DNA of 64,000 nt, taken from the NCBI GenBank assembly GCA_019931245.1, contig JAINDL010000019.1, positions 120,211 to 184,210 on the forward strand, read 5' to 3'. The notes below the pieces were generated by a model. The model worked only from the letters and a program-made list of their open reading frames with translations, was not told the DNA's origin and ran no database searches. The DNA comes from Bryobacteraceae bacterium CoA2 C42 (GTDB taxonomy: Bacteria; Acidobacteriota; Terriglobia; Bryobacterales; Bryobacteraceae). This document shows, one piece after another, positions 1-7,444 of the stretch (positions within the stretch are counted from its first letter, which is position 1; each line of letters starts with the position of its first letter). The position numbers and the translations under genes are program-made.

Positions 1-193
1 CCGGCGGCGGGAAGCCGATTTTCGAGCGGAACTGCTGGCGCAGGGTTTCGGTCGGGGGTAGCTGCTTCAAGTACTCGTCGAACTGGCGGTAGCCCTGTTC
101 GCGGTAAGGCCGGGATTTCTGGAAGTCCTCTTCGTAGAGCGGAGCTTGGGCCCGGAGCGCAAGGGGCAGCAGGAGTACCGCGAGGCGGAGCAT
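1..193 (-). CDS. Partial secreted protein of unknown function (N-terminus only, runs off window)
   Basis: Minus-strand reading from ATG at 193 gives MLRLAVLLLPLALRAQAPLYEEDFQKSRPYREQGYRQFDEYLKQLPPTETLRQQFRSKIGFPPP, signal-peptide-like start; not in the supplied ORF track. Confidence 0.55.
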   Translation of the reverse strand, partial: MLRLAVLLLPLALRAQAPLYEEDFQKSRPYREQGYRQFDEYLKQLPPTETLRQQFRSKIGFPPP

Positions 194-218
194 ATGGATT
201 AGAGTAAACGATACCACC

Positions 219-638
219 ATGCTGCGACTCTGCCGGTTGTTCCCCTTTCTGCTGCTTCCGCTGCTGGCTCAGCCGGCGGACGAATCCCGCCGGCTGCCGG
301 CGACGAACCGGACCAAGGTGGAGGTGCCGCCGAAGGCGCTGCTGGGCAAGGCCTTCATGCCGGGCGGGACGGTGGCGACTTACAAAAAGGGCGCCAGGGA
401 GTACCGGGTTTTCGTGACGAAGCTGAAGGACCCGACCACGGCGGCGATTCTGCTGCTCGACTGGAAGAAGGCGCTGCAGGGCGCCAAGCTGGTGCCGAGT
501 TTTGGCGGCTATTTTGGGATGGACGGGGGGCAGCCGGTGTTTGTGTTCACCAAGGGCGCGTGGATGGCGGGGACGGTGGGGCTGGCCGAGAAAGAGGCCG
601 ATGCGGAAGCTCGGGTGGTGGCGGCGCGGTTGAACTGA
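219..638 (+). CDS. Small secreted hypothetical protein
   Basis: 139-aa ORF with hydrophobic signal-peptide-like N-terminus (MLRLCRLFPFLLLPLLAQPADE). Confidence 0.6.
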   Translation: MLRLCRLFPFLLLPLLAQPADESRRLPATNRTKVEVPPKALLGKAFMPGGTVATYKKGAREYRVFVTKLKDPTTAAILLLDWKKALQGAKLVPSFGGYFGMDGGQPVFVFTKGAWMAGTVGLAEKEADAEARVVAARLN

Positions 639-649
639 GGGGGACCGCG

Positions 650-1732
650 TCAGGCGAGGCCGGCGGGCCAGGACGACTCGGCGGCGATGGCGGCAAAGAT
701 GCGGTCGACGAGTTTGGCGCCGTTGTCGGAGTTGGTCATGACGGCCGCGCCGTGGGAGCCGTCGCGGGCGGCCCAGAGGCGGCAGCGGTAGCCGGCGTTG
801 GCGCCGCCGTGGCCGAACCAGCCGGGGCGGGTTTCAAAGCCGAGGCCGTAGGCGCCGAGGTGCGGGGTGACCATGAGCGCGGCGGCGGATTTTTCGAGGA
901 CTTTGGCGGACTTACCGGCCAGGGTGTTTTGGACTTCAAGCGCGAATTTGGCGAGGTCGATGGGGGTGGTCCAGAGGCCGGCGGCGGCCAGCTCCGGGTA
1001 GGTGTGCCAGCCGCCGGTGTAGCTGCGGCCGTTTTGGTGGAAGCCGACGGCGGCGCGGGCGGCGGATTCGGCGGGCAGCGGCTGTTCAAAGGTGCTGGTG
1101 TAGAGCGAGAGGCGCTGCAGCACGATGCGGCGCATGAGTTCGGGGAAGGCTTTGCCGAAGCGGTCTTCGAGCAGCACCTGCAGGACGGTGTAGCCGCCGC
1201 CGGAGTAGAGGAACTGCGCGCCGGGGGGCTGGCTGACGCGGACGGGCAGGGTGCGGGCCGGCAGTTTACCATCGAGGATTTCGAGCACGCTGGGGACTTC
1301 GTCGTCTTCGTCGTAGCCGGGGAAGCTCGGGACGGTAAGGCCGGCGGTGTGGCTGAGAATGCCGCGGACGGTGACCTTGGCGGTGGCGGTGAACTCGTTG
1401 TCGGGGACCTGCCAGCTTTTGAGTTTGGTGTTGACGTTGTCGTCGAGGCCAAAGTTGCCATGCTGGGCCATGTGGAGGGCGGCCATGGCGGCAAGGGGTT
1501 TGGACAGGGACGCGGCCTGAAAGAGAGTACCGGTGGTGGTGGCAACGCCATAGGCGCGGGCCCATTCGATCTGCCCGTTGTGAAAGACGGCCATGCTGAC
1601 GGCGGGGACGCGATCTCCCGCCATGGAGGTGACCGGGAGCCAGCGCTGTTCGATGCGGCGGATGCGGTCTTCGAGGGGGCCGGCGTAGAGGCCGGCGCCA
1701 GCGCCGAACAGCAGAAAAGACCGGCGATGCAC
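650..1732 (-). CDS. Serine hydrolase, beta-lactamase/penicillin-binding-protein-like family
   Basis: SxxK motif in FQAASLSKPLAAMA, YSGGGY (YxN-like), HGGANAGY (KTG-like box); exported N-terminus MHRRSFLLFGAGAGLYAG. Starts 6 bp after the PAAR gene stop. Confidence 0.85.
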   Translation of the reverse strand: MHRRSFLLFGAGAGLYAGPLEDRIRRIEQRWLPVTSMAGDRVPAVSMAVFHNGQIEWARAYGVATTTGTLFQAASLSKPLAAMAALHMAQHGNFGLDDNVNTKLKSWQVPDNEFTATAKVTVRGILSHTAGLTVPSFPGYDEDDEVPSVLEILDGKLPARTLPVRVSQPPGAQFLYSGGGYTVLQVLLEDRFGKAFPELMRRIVLQRLSLYTSTFEQPLPAESAARAAVGFHQNGRSYTGGWHTYPELAAAGLWTTPIDLAKFALEVQNTLAGKSAKVLEKSAAALMVTPHLGAYGLGFETRPGWFGHGGANAGYRCRLWAARDGSHGAAVMTNSDNGAKLVDRIFAAIAAESSWPAGLA

Positions 1733-1738
1733 CCGGGT

Positions 1739-2236
1739 TCAGCCTCCGATGATCACGGTCGATTCGCCCTTGACGATCTTGTTGGGGCCGCCGAGGGCTT
1801 CGAGCACGGTATCGCCGAGGCGGCAGGCCGGCAGGTTGTTGATCATCACCGTGGCCGAACCGTCGATGACGACGCCGGGACCGTGGGGCGGCACCGGGAC
1901 GGGCGTGGCGCACATGTGGATATCGGCGCCAGCGGAGACGCTCGTGACCATGCTGCTCATGCTGGCCAAGAGAGAGGCTTTGAGCGCCTGTTCGGCGGCG
2001 AAGGCGGCCGGGGCGGCAGGGCCCGCCGCGGCTTTGGTGGCCTGTTCGGCGGCTTTCATGGCGGTATCGGCGGCTTTTTGCGCGGCCTGCAGGGCGGCGG
2101 CGGCGGCCAGCGGCATGCCGCGCCAGGCGGGCAGATAGCCGATGAGCACGTTGGGCGACCCGGGCCCGGGGTTCAGCAGGGGCGGCAGAGGATGGCTAAC
2201 GCTATCTGTGATGCGGGCGGCGGGTCCTTTAGGCAT
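1739..2236 (-). CDS. PAAR-domain protein with Ala-rich insertion
   Basis: N-terminal PAARITDSVSHPLPPL...GSPNVLIGYLPAWRG and C-terminal HMCATPVPVPPHGPGVVIDGSATVMINNLPACRLGDTV...GESTVIIGG are PAAR-like; adjacent to vgrG module. Confidence 0.85.
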   Translation of the reverse strand: MPKGPAARITDSVSHPLPPLLNPGPGSPNVLIGYLPAWRGMPLAAAAALQAAQKAADTAMKAAEQATKAAAGPAAPAAFAAEQALKASLLASMSSMVTSVSAGADIHMCATPVPVPPHGPGVVIDGSATVMINNLPACRLGDTVLEALGGPNKIVKGESTVIIGG

Positions 2237-2267
2237 ACCGATGCTCCTTCATGCTAACGCGAAATGG

Positions 2268-4289
2268 CTAGGGTTGATTGGCGGCGCCGGGGTACTTGTG
2301 GTTGCCCCGCACCTGATTGAATTCGGCGAGCTCGATTTTCCGGGCGCTGCTTTGGTTTTTCCGGCCGGTGAGCGGGAAGAAGGGGACCACCGCGGGCGGG
2401 GGCGGGGCTTCCTGCGTGGCGAGTTGCGATTGCCAGTCGTCGCGATAGCCGGTGAGGTTCTGGCCGGAGCTGCCGGCCTGCAGGCCCTGCGCGGTGGCGC
2501 GGTCTTTGATTTTCTGCAGCCGCATGGCGGTTTGGCGGCCTTCGTCCACTTTCTTTTTGGCTTCGGCCATGGCGTCTTTAGCCTGCTTGACGGCGTCGCC
2601 GAGGGGGCCGCTGATCTTTCCGAAGGTGTTGTCCATGATCAGGTCCCAGACGGGGAAGAACGTGTTGCGGAAGTTGAGGGCGAGCAGCCACGGGAACAGG
2701 CCGAGGTAGACCTCCATGGCGATGGCGTTTTCACGAACCGCTTGCTGGCGGGCGCCTTCGAGTTTGTCGACCAGTTCGCCCATGGTGAGTTCGAGCGCGA
2801 GGTTGATGTGCCGGAGCACCTGGTCGTTCAGCTCCTTCTGCGCCGCTTCGAGCAGGGCCGCGCCGGGGGCGATGGTCTTGCCCTGGACGTTGAAGGAGAA
2901 CTCCTTGGCGCGCTGGAGGAGGCTTACGTTCTCCATGACCAGAGCCACGAGCTGATCGAGCAGGCGCGTGCGGGCGGCGCGGTACATGGCCGCCTCGTCG
3001 ATGGGTTCGACGGCGGGGCGCTCCATGAGCTTGCGATAAACCTCGCGCAGGAACTCGTTGTTCCTCAGCGTGACTTCGCTGATGATGCGTTCAATAAAGG
3101 CGGGCATGCCGGACAGCCCGAGGGCGGCTTTGAAGCCGTTGACAATCGTGGCCGTTACCTCTTTGGGCGGCGCGGGCGGGGCGCCGGCGGTGGGGGGCGG
3201 GGTTTCGATCTGCAGTGCCTGGTCGAGATACGGCGCGCCGGGCGGCGGCTCCGGGGGCGGGGAGGCGCTGAGGAAGTCGGTCACCGCATCGACGGTATTT
3301 TCGACCGTGGAGCGGATCTGCTCGAAGCGCTGGCGGGCGTCGTCGAGAAAGCCGATGCCGGTTCCTTCGGCGGCATCCCCGGTGGCGGGGGCCGGGGGCG
3401 AGGCCGGCTTGGGATACCAGAGGTAGAAGACGGGGCTGTGCTGCTCCTGAATCGCCTTGACCGTGTACTGCCGGACGGCCTTTTCAATCACCGGTTCGAG
3501 GTCCTTGGCGAGGCGGACGTAGAAGCCGAGGTAGACGTCCATGGGCTTCAAGGCGAGGCCCTGCATGAAGTTGAACACTTCCCTGACGGCAGGTGGGAGG
3601 CCGGGCAGAAAGGAGATCGAGCTGCTGAGGCCGCCGAGGAGGCCGGCGGCGGGGTCGCTGGCGGGCGGGGCGAGGAGCTTTTCAAGAAACGCGCGGTAGT
3701 TGGCGCGGGCCTGGTGGAGATCGAGGCCGGCCTGATGGATGTTCTGGTAGGTGATGAGGCCGGCGTTGACGGGCGCGATGGCGGTCTTGATGGCTTCGCC
3801 GAAAGCGTTGACATCGGCGGCCTTGGGCGCGGCCGCACCGCCGGCGCCACCGAGCAGATCGGCGCCCATCGCGAGCAACTCTCCCGCGCCGCCTTTGGTT
3901 TTTTCGAGGTCCGCCAGGACCGACTGCGTGGCCGTGAGGAAGCTCGCAAGCAGGAGCGCTTCCCGTTCGAGGCCGGCTCGAAACATGAGGCCGTGGGATT
4001 TGACGGCCGGGGTGAACTCGAGGTTCGTGTCGTCTTTGAGCGCGGGATGGTCGAAGTGGAGAGAGGTATCCGGGTGGGCGTAGCCCAGGTGGATGAATTC
4101 GATGGGGGCGCCGCTGTCGCGGGGCCGGACCTCGTTGGGCGATTGAAAGCCGGGGGCCTCTTCGGCGGTTTCGCCCACCGTTTCGCCCTGGGTGAAGGTC
4201 ATCGGCGCCGGGCCGCCGGGGGCGCCGGGCGCGGCGCCGCCCAAGGCGTTGCTGACGGCGTCGAGGCCGGATTTGACTGCGTCTAACAT
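2268..4289 (-). CDS. Hypothetical T6SS-linked protein (673 aa), candidate effector or adaptor
   Basis: Full-length ORF between the PAAR and LysM/vgrG genes on the same strand; no family recognised by eye. Confidence 0.75.
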   Translation of the reverse strand: MLDAVKSGLDAVSNALGGAAPGAPGGPAPMTFTQGETVGETAEEAPGFQSPNEVRPRDSGAPIEFIHLGYAHPDTSLHFDHPALKDDTNLEFTPAVKSHGLMFRAGLEREALLLASFLTATQSVLADLEKTKGGAGELLAMGADLLGGAGGAAAPKAADVNAFGEAIKTAIAPVNAGLITYQNIHQAGLDLHQARANYRAFLEKLLAPPASDPAAGLLGGLSSSISFLPGLPPAVREVFNFMQGLALKPMDVYLGFYVRLAKDLEPVIEKAVRQYTVKAIQEQHSPVFYLWYPKPASPPAPATGDAAEGTGIGFLDDARQRFEQIRSTVENTVDAVTDFLSASPPPEPPPGAPYLDQALQIETPPPTAGAPPAPPKEVTATIVNGFKAALGLSGMPAFIERIISEVTLRNNEFLREVYRKLMERPAVEPIDEAAMYRAARTRLLDQLVALVMENVSLLQRAKEFSFNVQGKTIAPGAALLEAAQKELNDQVLRHINLALELTMGELVDKLEGARQQAVRENAIAMEVYLGLFPWLLALNFRNTFFPVWDLIMDNTFGKISGPLGDAVKQAKDAMAEAKKKVDEGRQTAMRLQKIKDRATAQGLQAGSSGQNLTGYRDDWQSQLATQEAPPPPAVVPFFPLTGRKNQSSARKIELAEFNQVRGNHKYPGAANQP

Positions 4290-4310
4290 CTGGCCGTCTC
4301 CAGGGAAGGG

Positions 4311-4931
4311 TTAAGGGTGCAGGGAGTGCAGTTTGCCGCGGGTGGCCTCGTCGATGGCGCCGGTCTTGGACAGGCCGTGGGCGCCTTGGAACTGGGCGAG
4401 AGCGGTTTGGGTGGCTTCGTCCACCTCGTCGCCATCGCCGCAGTAGAAGCCGAGGTTGCTGAGCCGCTGGCGGACGCCCGAGACCGTATCGATGGGGTTC
4501 AAATGGCCGAGGGCGATGGGAATCTCTTCGCCGGTGTTGGTGAGGATGAGCTTGCCGCCGGTGCAGTTGGGGCGGATGAAGGCTTCGACGAAGCCGTCGC
4601 CGTCGGTGGCGCCTTCGATGGTCTTGTCGTCGAGGATGAGGCTGTAGGGCTCGTTTTTGCGGGGCTCGCCGAGCATTTTCAACTGCAGGCGGATTTTGGC
4701 GGGCACGCCCTTGCGTTCGAACTTGTGGGTGGCATCGGTGGGTTTGGTGACGCTCTTCAGCCGGAGTTCCGGGATGAAGACCTCGTCGCCGGGGTTGAGA
4801 ATGTTCGGGGTCCGGCGGCGCGACTTCAAGTCGGCGTTCTGCGGGTGGTTCCAGAGCGTCTCCCAGAAGTGGCCGTTGTCGTGGGCCAGACTCGGAATGC
4901 TGTCGCCGCGATCGACGGTGTGGATGGCCAT
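4311..4931 (-). CDS. LysM-like and PG_binding_1 domain protein linked to VgrG
   Basis: N-term HTVDRGDSIPSLAHDNGHFWETLWNHPQNADL...LNPGDEVFIPE resembles LysM; C-term VSGVRQRLSNLGFYCGDGDEVDEATQTALAQFQGAHGLSKTGAIDEATRGKL resembles peptidoglycan-binding domain 1. Confidence 0.85.
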   Translation of the reverse strand: MAIHTVDRGDSIPSLAHDNGHFWETLWNHPQNADLKSRRRTPNILNPGDEVFIPELRLKSVTKPTDATHKFERKGVPAKIRLQLKMLGEPRKNEPYSLILDDKTIEGATDGDGFVEAFIRPNCTGGKLILTNTGEEIPIALGHLNPIDTVSGVRQRLSNLGFYCGDGDEVDEATQTALAQFQGAHGLSKTGAIDEATRGKLHSLHP

Positions 4932-4934
4932 GGG

Positions 4935-7346
4935 CTACTTCTCCTTCCAGGCGTCCTGGTCGAGGTTGGGGAAGGTGACGGTGCAGTTGCCCGGGTCGAT
5001 GCCATCGACGCGGTACTTGCCCTGGTCGTTGGTCGTACCTTCGGCGATGGCGCCATCGGGCAGGGTGATCCGGACGGCTTCGTTGGGGACGTTGGCGCCG
5101 GACTCGTCGACGAGGTGGACCTCCACCCAATTCTTCTTTTCCTTGTTTTCGGCCGACTCCGGCTTGTGCTTCTGCGCGGAGTCGACGGCTTCGGCGGCCG
5201 GCGCGGCAGCCGCGGCGGCGGTGCGTCCGGCGGCGGACATAACCTTGGGCAGCGCCGTGGTGCCTGGCTTGAGGGGCTCGACCGGGGCATTGGGGGCCGT
5301 AGGCGAGAGCGCCGAAACGGCCGTGCCGCTGAGGGCTGAACCACCGGAGTTGATCAGCACCATGCTGCCGCTGATGGCAACGCCAGCGGGGCTGACGGTG
5401 ACAAAATTGCCGCCACATTTCAGCGTGACCCCGGACGGGCTGTTGATTTCAATCGGCGAGCCCGCGTCGATTTTGATTGAGCTGCCCGCTTTGATGTGGA
5501 TGTTAGCGCCGGATTGATAGAGCGAGTTGCCGCCGGCCTTTAAGGTATGGGCGCCACTGATGTCGGTGGCGGCTTTGCCTTTGATCTTCAGGCTGTAGTC
5601 GGCGCCGATCTCGGTGGAGCTGTTGGTGCCGATCTTGGCGTCGTAGTTGGTGTCGTAGGCGATGCGGACATCGCCGACGACGTGCTCATGGAAGTCGTGG
5701 CCAATGTCGGCTTTGCAGTCGTTTTTGGTGCGGAAATCGAAGTCCTTCTCGCCGTGGAGAAAGATCATCTCTTCGCCCGTCTTGTCTTCAAAGCGCAGTT
5801 CGTTGAGGTTGTCGCTGCCGGCCTGGGGGGAGCTGCGGGTTTTGATGCCGGACATGGTTTTGTTGTCCGGCAGGACGTGGGGCGGCATGCAGTCGGCGTT
5901 GTAGACACAGCCGACGACGATGGGCCGGTCCGGGTCGCCCTCTTCAAAGGCGACGACGACTTCCATGCCGATGCGGGGCAGGAAGACGGTGCCGTAGTTC
6001 TTGCCGGCCCAGAGGGTGGCGACGCGGACCCAGCAGGAGCTGCTGCCGTCGTACTTGCCGTCGCGGTCCCAGTGGAACTGTACTTTGATGCGGCCGTACT
6101 TATCGGTGAACACCTCTTCGCCGGAGGGGCCGGTGACGACAGCGGTCTGGGTGCCGTGGATCACCGGCTTGGGGGTGAGTTGCAGCGGCCGGTAGGGAAG
6201 CGTGGCGGGAATGCAGCGGAAGCTGATCTCCTCATAGTGTTCTTCTTCGTCGCCCGCGCCGGAGACGTAATCGCCGCCCTGGCTGAAGTTCAGGTCGGCT
6301 TCGGTGACCACATAGTCGCCATCGTCGGCGAAGTGGCGGGCGAGCTTGAACTTATGCCCTGCGGTGATACCGCCGAAGTTGGTGCGGGCTTCGATGACGA
6401 GGCCGGGCAGCGCCTCCTGCTCCATGCGGATGGCGGCGGTACGGGCGTTGTCCTGGTAGATCTTCTGAATTTCGCTCGGATGCTCCCCGCCGCCGGGGGT
6501 GATGCCGTCGAAGCGCTGCGCGTAGGCGCCCGGATAGTCGTAGATCTCCAGATGCTCGTTGGCGAGCTTGAGCTTGTGGCTAACCGTGCCGATCTGAATC
6601 GTTTCGAGGATGGTCTCCTCGGTTTCCAGGTGCTTGTGCGGGAGTTCGAAGCAGTGATCCCAGAGGGTGACCTTGCCGCTGCGGAGGGACTGCACCTTCT
6701 CCCAGTAGAGGATCTGTTCGCTGGTATCCGTGCCGCCGATTATTTCGTCGTAGGTGATTTCGGTCATGTGCGGCATGTCGGCATGAGCCGCGGCTTTGTC
6801 AGCGATGACCATTTTGTGGGCGCCGTCGGAGAACTTGAAGTAGTAGAAGATGCCCTCCTCTTCCATGAGGCGGGAGGCGAAGGCGAAGTCGGTTTCCCGG
6901 TACTGGACGCAGTAGTCGCGGGGTTCGTAGGTGCCCTGGGTTTCCAAGGCGAGGTCAATGCCGGTGAGCACCTTTTTGAGGATGTCGGTTACGGACATCT
7001 GCTGAAAGATGCGGCTCTGCTGGACCTTGGTGAGCAGCCAGAGTTTGGGGACGATCTCGAAGCGGTAGGCGGTGTAGTCGAAGCCGCGGGCGCCCCGGGC
7101 GCAGCGGACGACGATGCCGTTGAGGTAGCGGACGCCGTCGTTGTCGAGCGCGATCGAGACGGTCATCGGCTTGCCGATGAGCTGTGAGAAATCGACGGGG
7201 TTGGCGTTGCCCGTGAACGCTTCGATTTCATACGAAAACAGTGACGATAGCGCCTCGCGGCCGCGGAGGGAGCGGATGAGCAGGACATCTTCGCCCAGGG
7301 GCGTTTCGAGAACGAGGCGACGATTCTTCTGAGTTAAAGGAGGCAT
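4935..7346 (-). CDS. vgrG: Type VI secretion tip protein VgrG (TssI) with C-terminal extension
   Basis: 803 aa; VgrG core (LPRIGMEVVVAFEEGDPDRPIVVGCVYNADCMPPHVLPDNKTMSGIKTRSSP), C-terminal TTR/CarboxypepD_reg-like VEVHLVDESGANVPNEAVRITLPDGAIAEGTTNDQGKYRVDGIDPGNCTVTFPNLD. Confidence 0.95.
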   Translation of the reverse strand: MPPLTQKNRRLVLETPLGEDVLLIRSLRGREALSSLFSYEIEAFTGNANPVDFSQLIGKPMTVSIALDNDGVRYLNGIVVRCARGARGFDYTAYRFEIVPKLWLLTKVQQSRIFQQMSVTDILKKVLTGIDLALETQGTYEPRDYCVQYRETDFAFASRLMEEEGIFYYFKFSDGAHKMVIADKAAAHADMPHMTEITYDEIIGGTDTSEQILYWEKVQSLRSGKVTLWDHCFELPHKHLETEETILETIQIGTVSHKLKLANEHLEIYDYPGAYAQRFDGITPGGGEHPSEIQKIYQDNARTAAIRMEQEALPGLVIEARTNFGGITAGHKFKLARHFADDGDYVVTEADLNFSQGGDYVSGAGDEEEHYEEISFRCIPATLPYRPLQLTPKPVIHGTQTAVVTGPSGEEVFTDKYGRIKVQFHWDRDGKYDGSSSCWVRVATLWAGKNYGTVFLPRIGMEVVVAFEEGDPDRPIVVGCVYNADCMPPHVLPDNKTMSGIKTRSSPQAGSDNLNELRFEDKTGEEMIFLHGEKDFDFRTKNDCKADIGHDFHEHVVGDVRIAYDTNYDAKIGTNSSTEIGADYSLKIKGKAATDISGAHTLKAGGNSLYQSGANIHIKAGSSIKIDAGSPIEINSPSGVTLKCGGNFVTVSPAGVAISGSMVLINSGGSALSGTAVSALSPTAPNAPVEPLKPGTTALPKVMSAAGRTAAAAAAPAAEAVDSAQKHKPESAENKEKKNWVEVHLVDESGANVPNEAVRITLPDGAIAEGTTNDQGKYRVDGIDPGNCTVTFPNLDQDAWKEK

Positions 7347-7389
7347 TCCGAGTTGTCCGTTCCCACAAGATAGCGCGCGAGCAGGCCGG

Positions 7390-7435
7390 AAAACGCATCA
7401 GGCAGGGGCCACACCGGCGGCCGCTGCCTGATGCG
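7390..7435 (-). terminator. Probable intrinsic terminator between clpV and vgrG
   Basis: Perfect 12-bp stem CGCATCAGGCAG (7394-7405)/CTGCCTGATGCG (7424-7435), followed on the minus strand by TTTT (7393-7390). Confidence 0.75.
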
Positions 7436-7444
7436 GGCGGCCGG

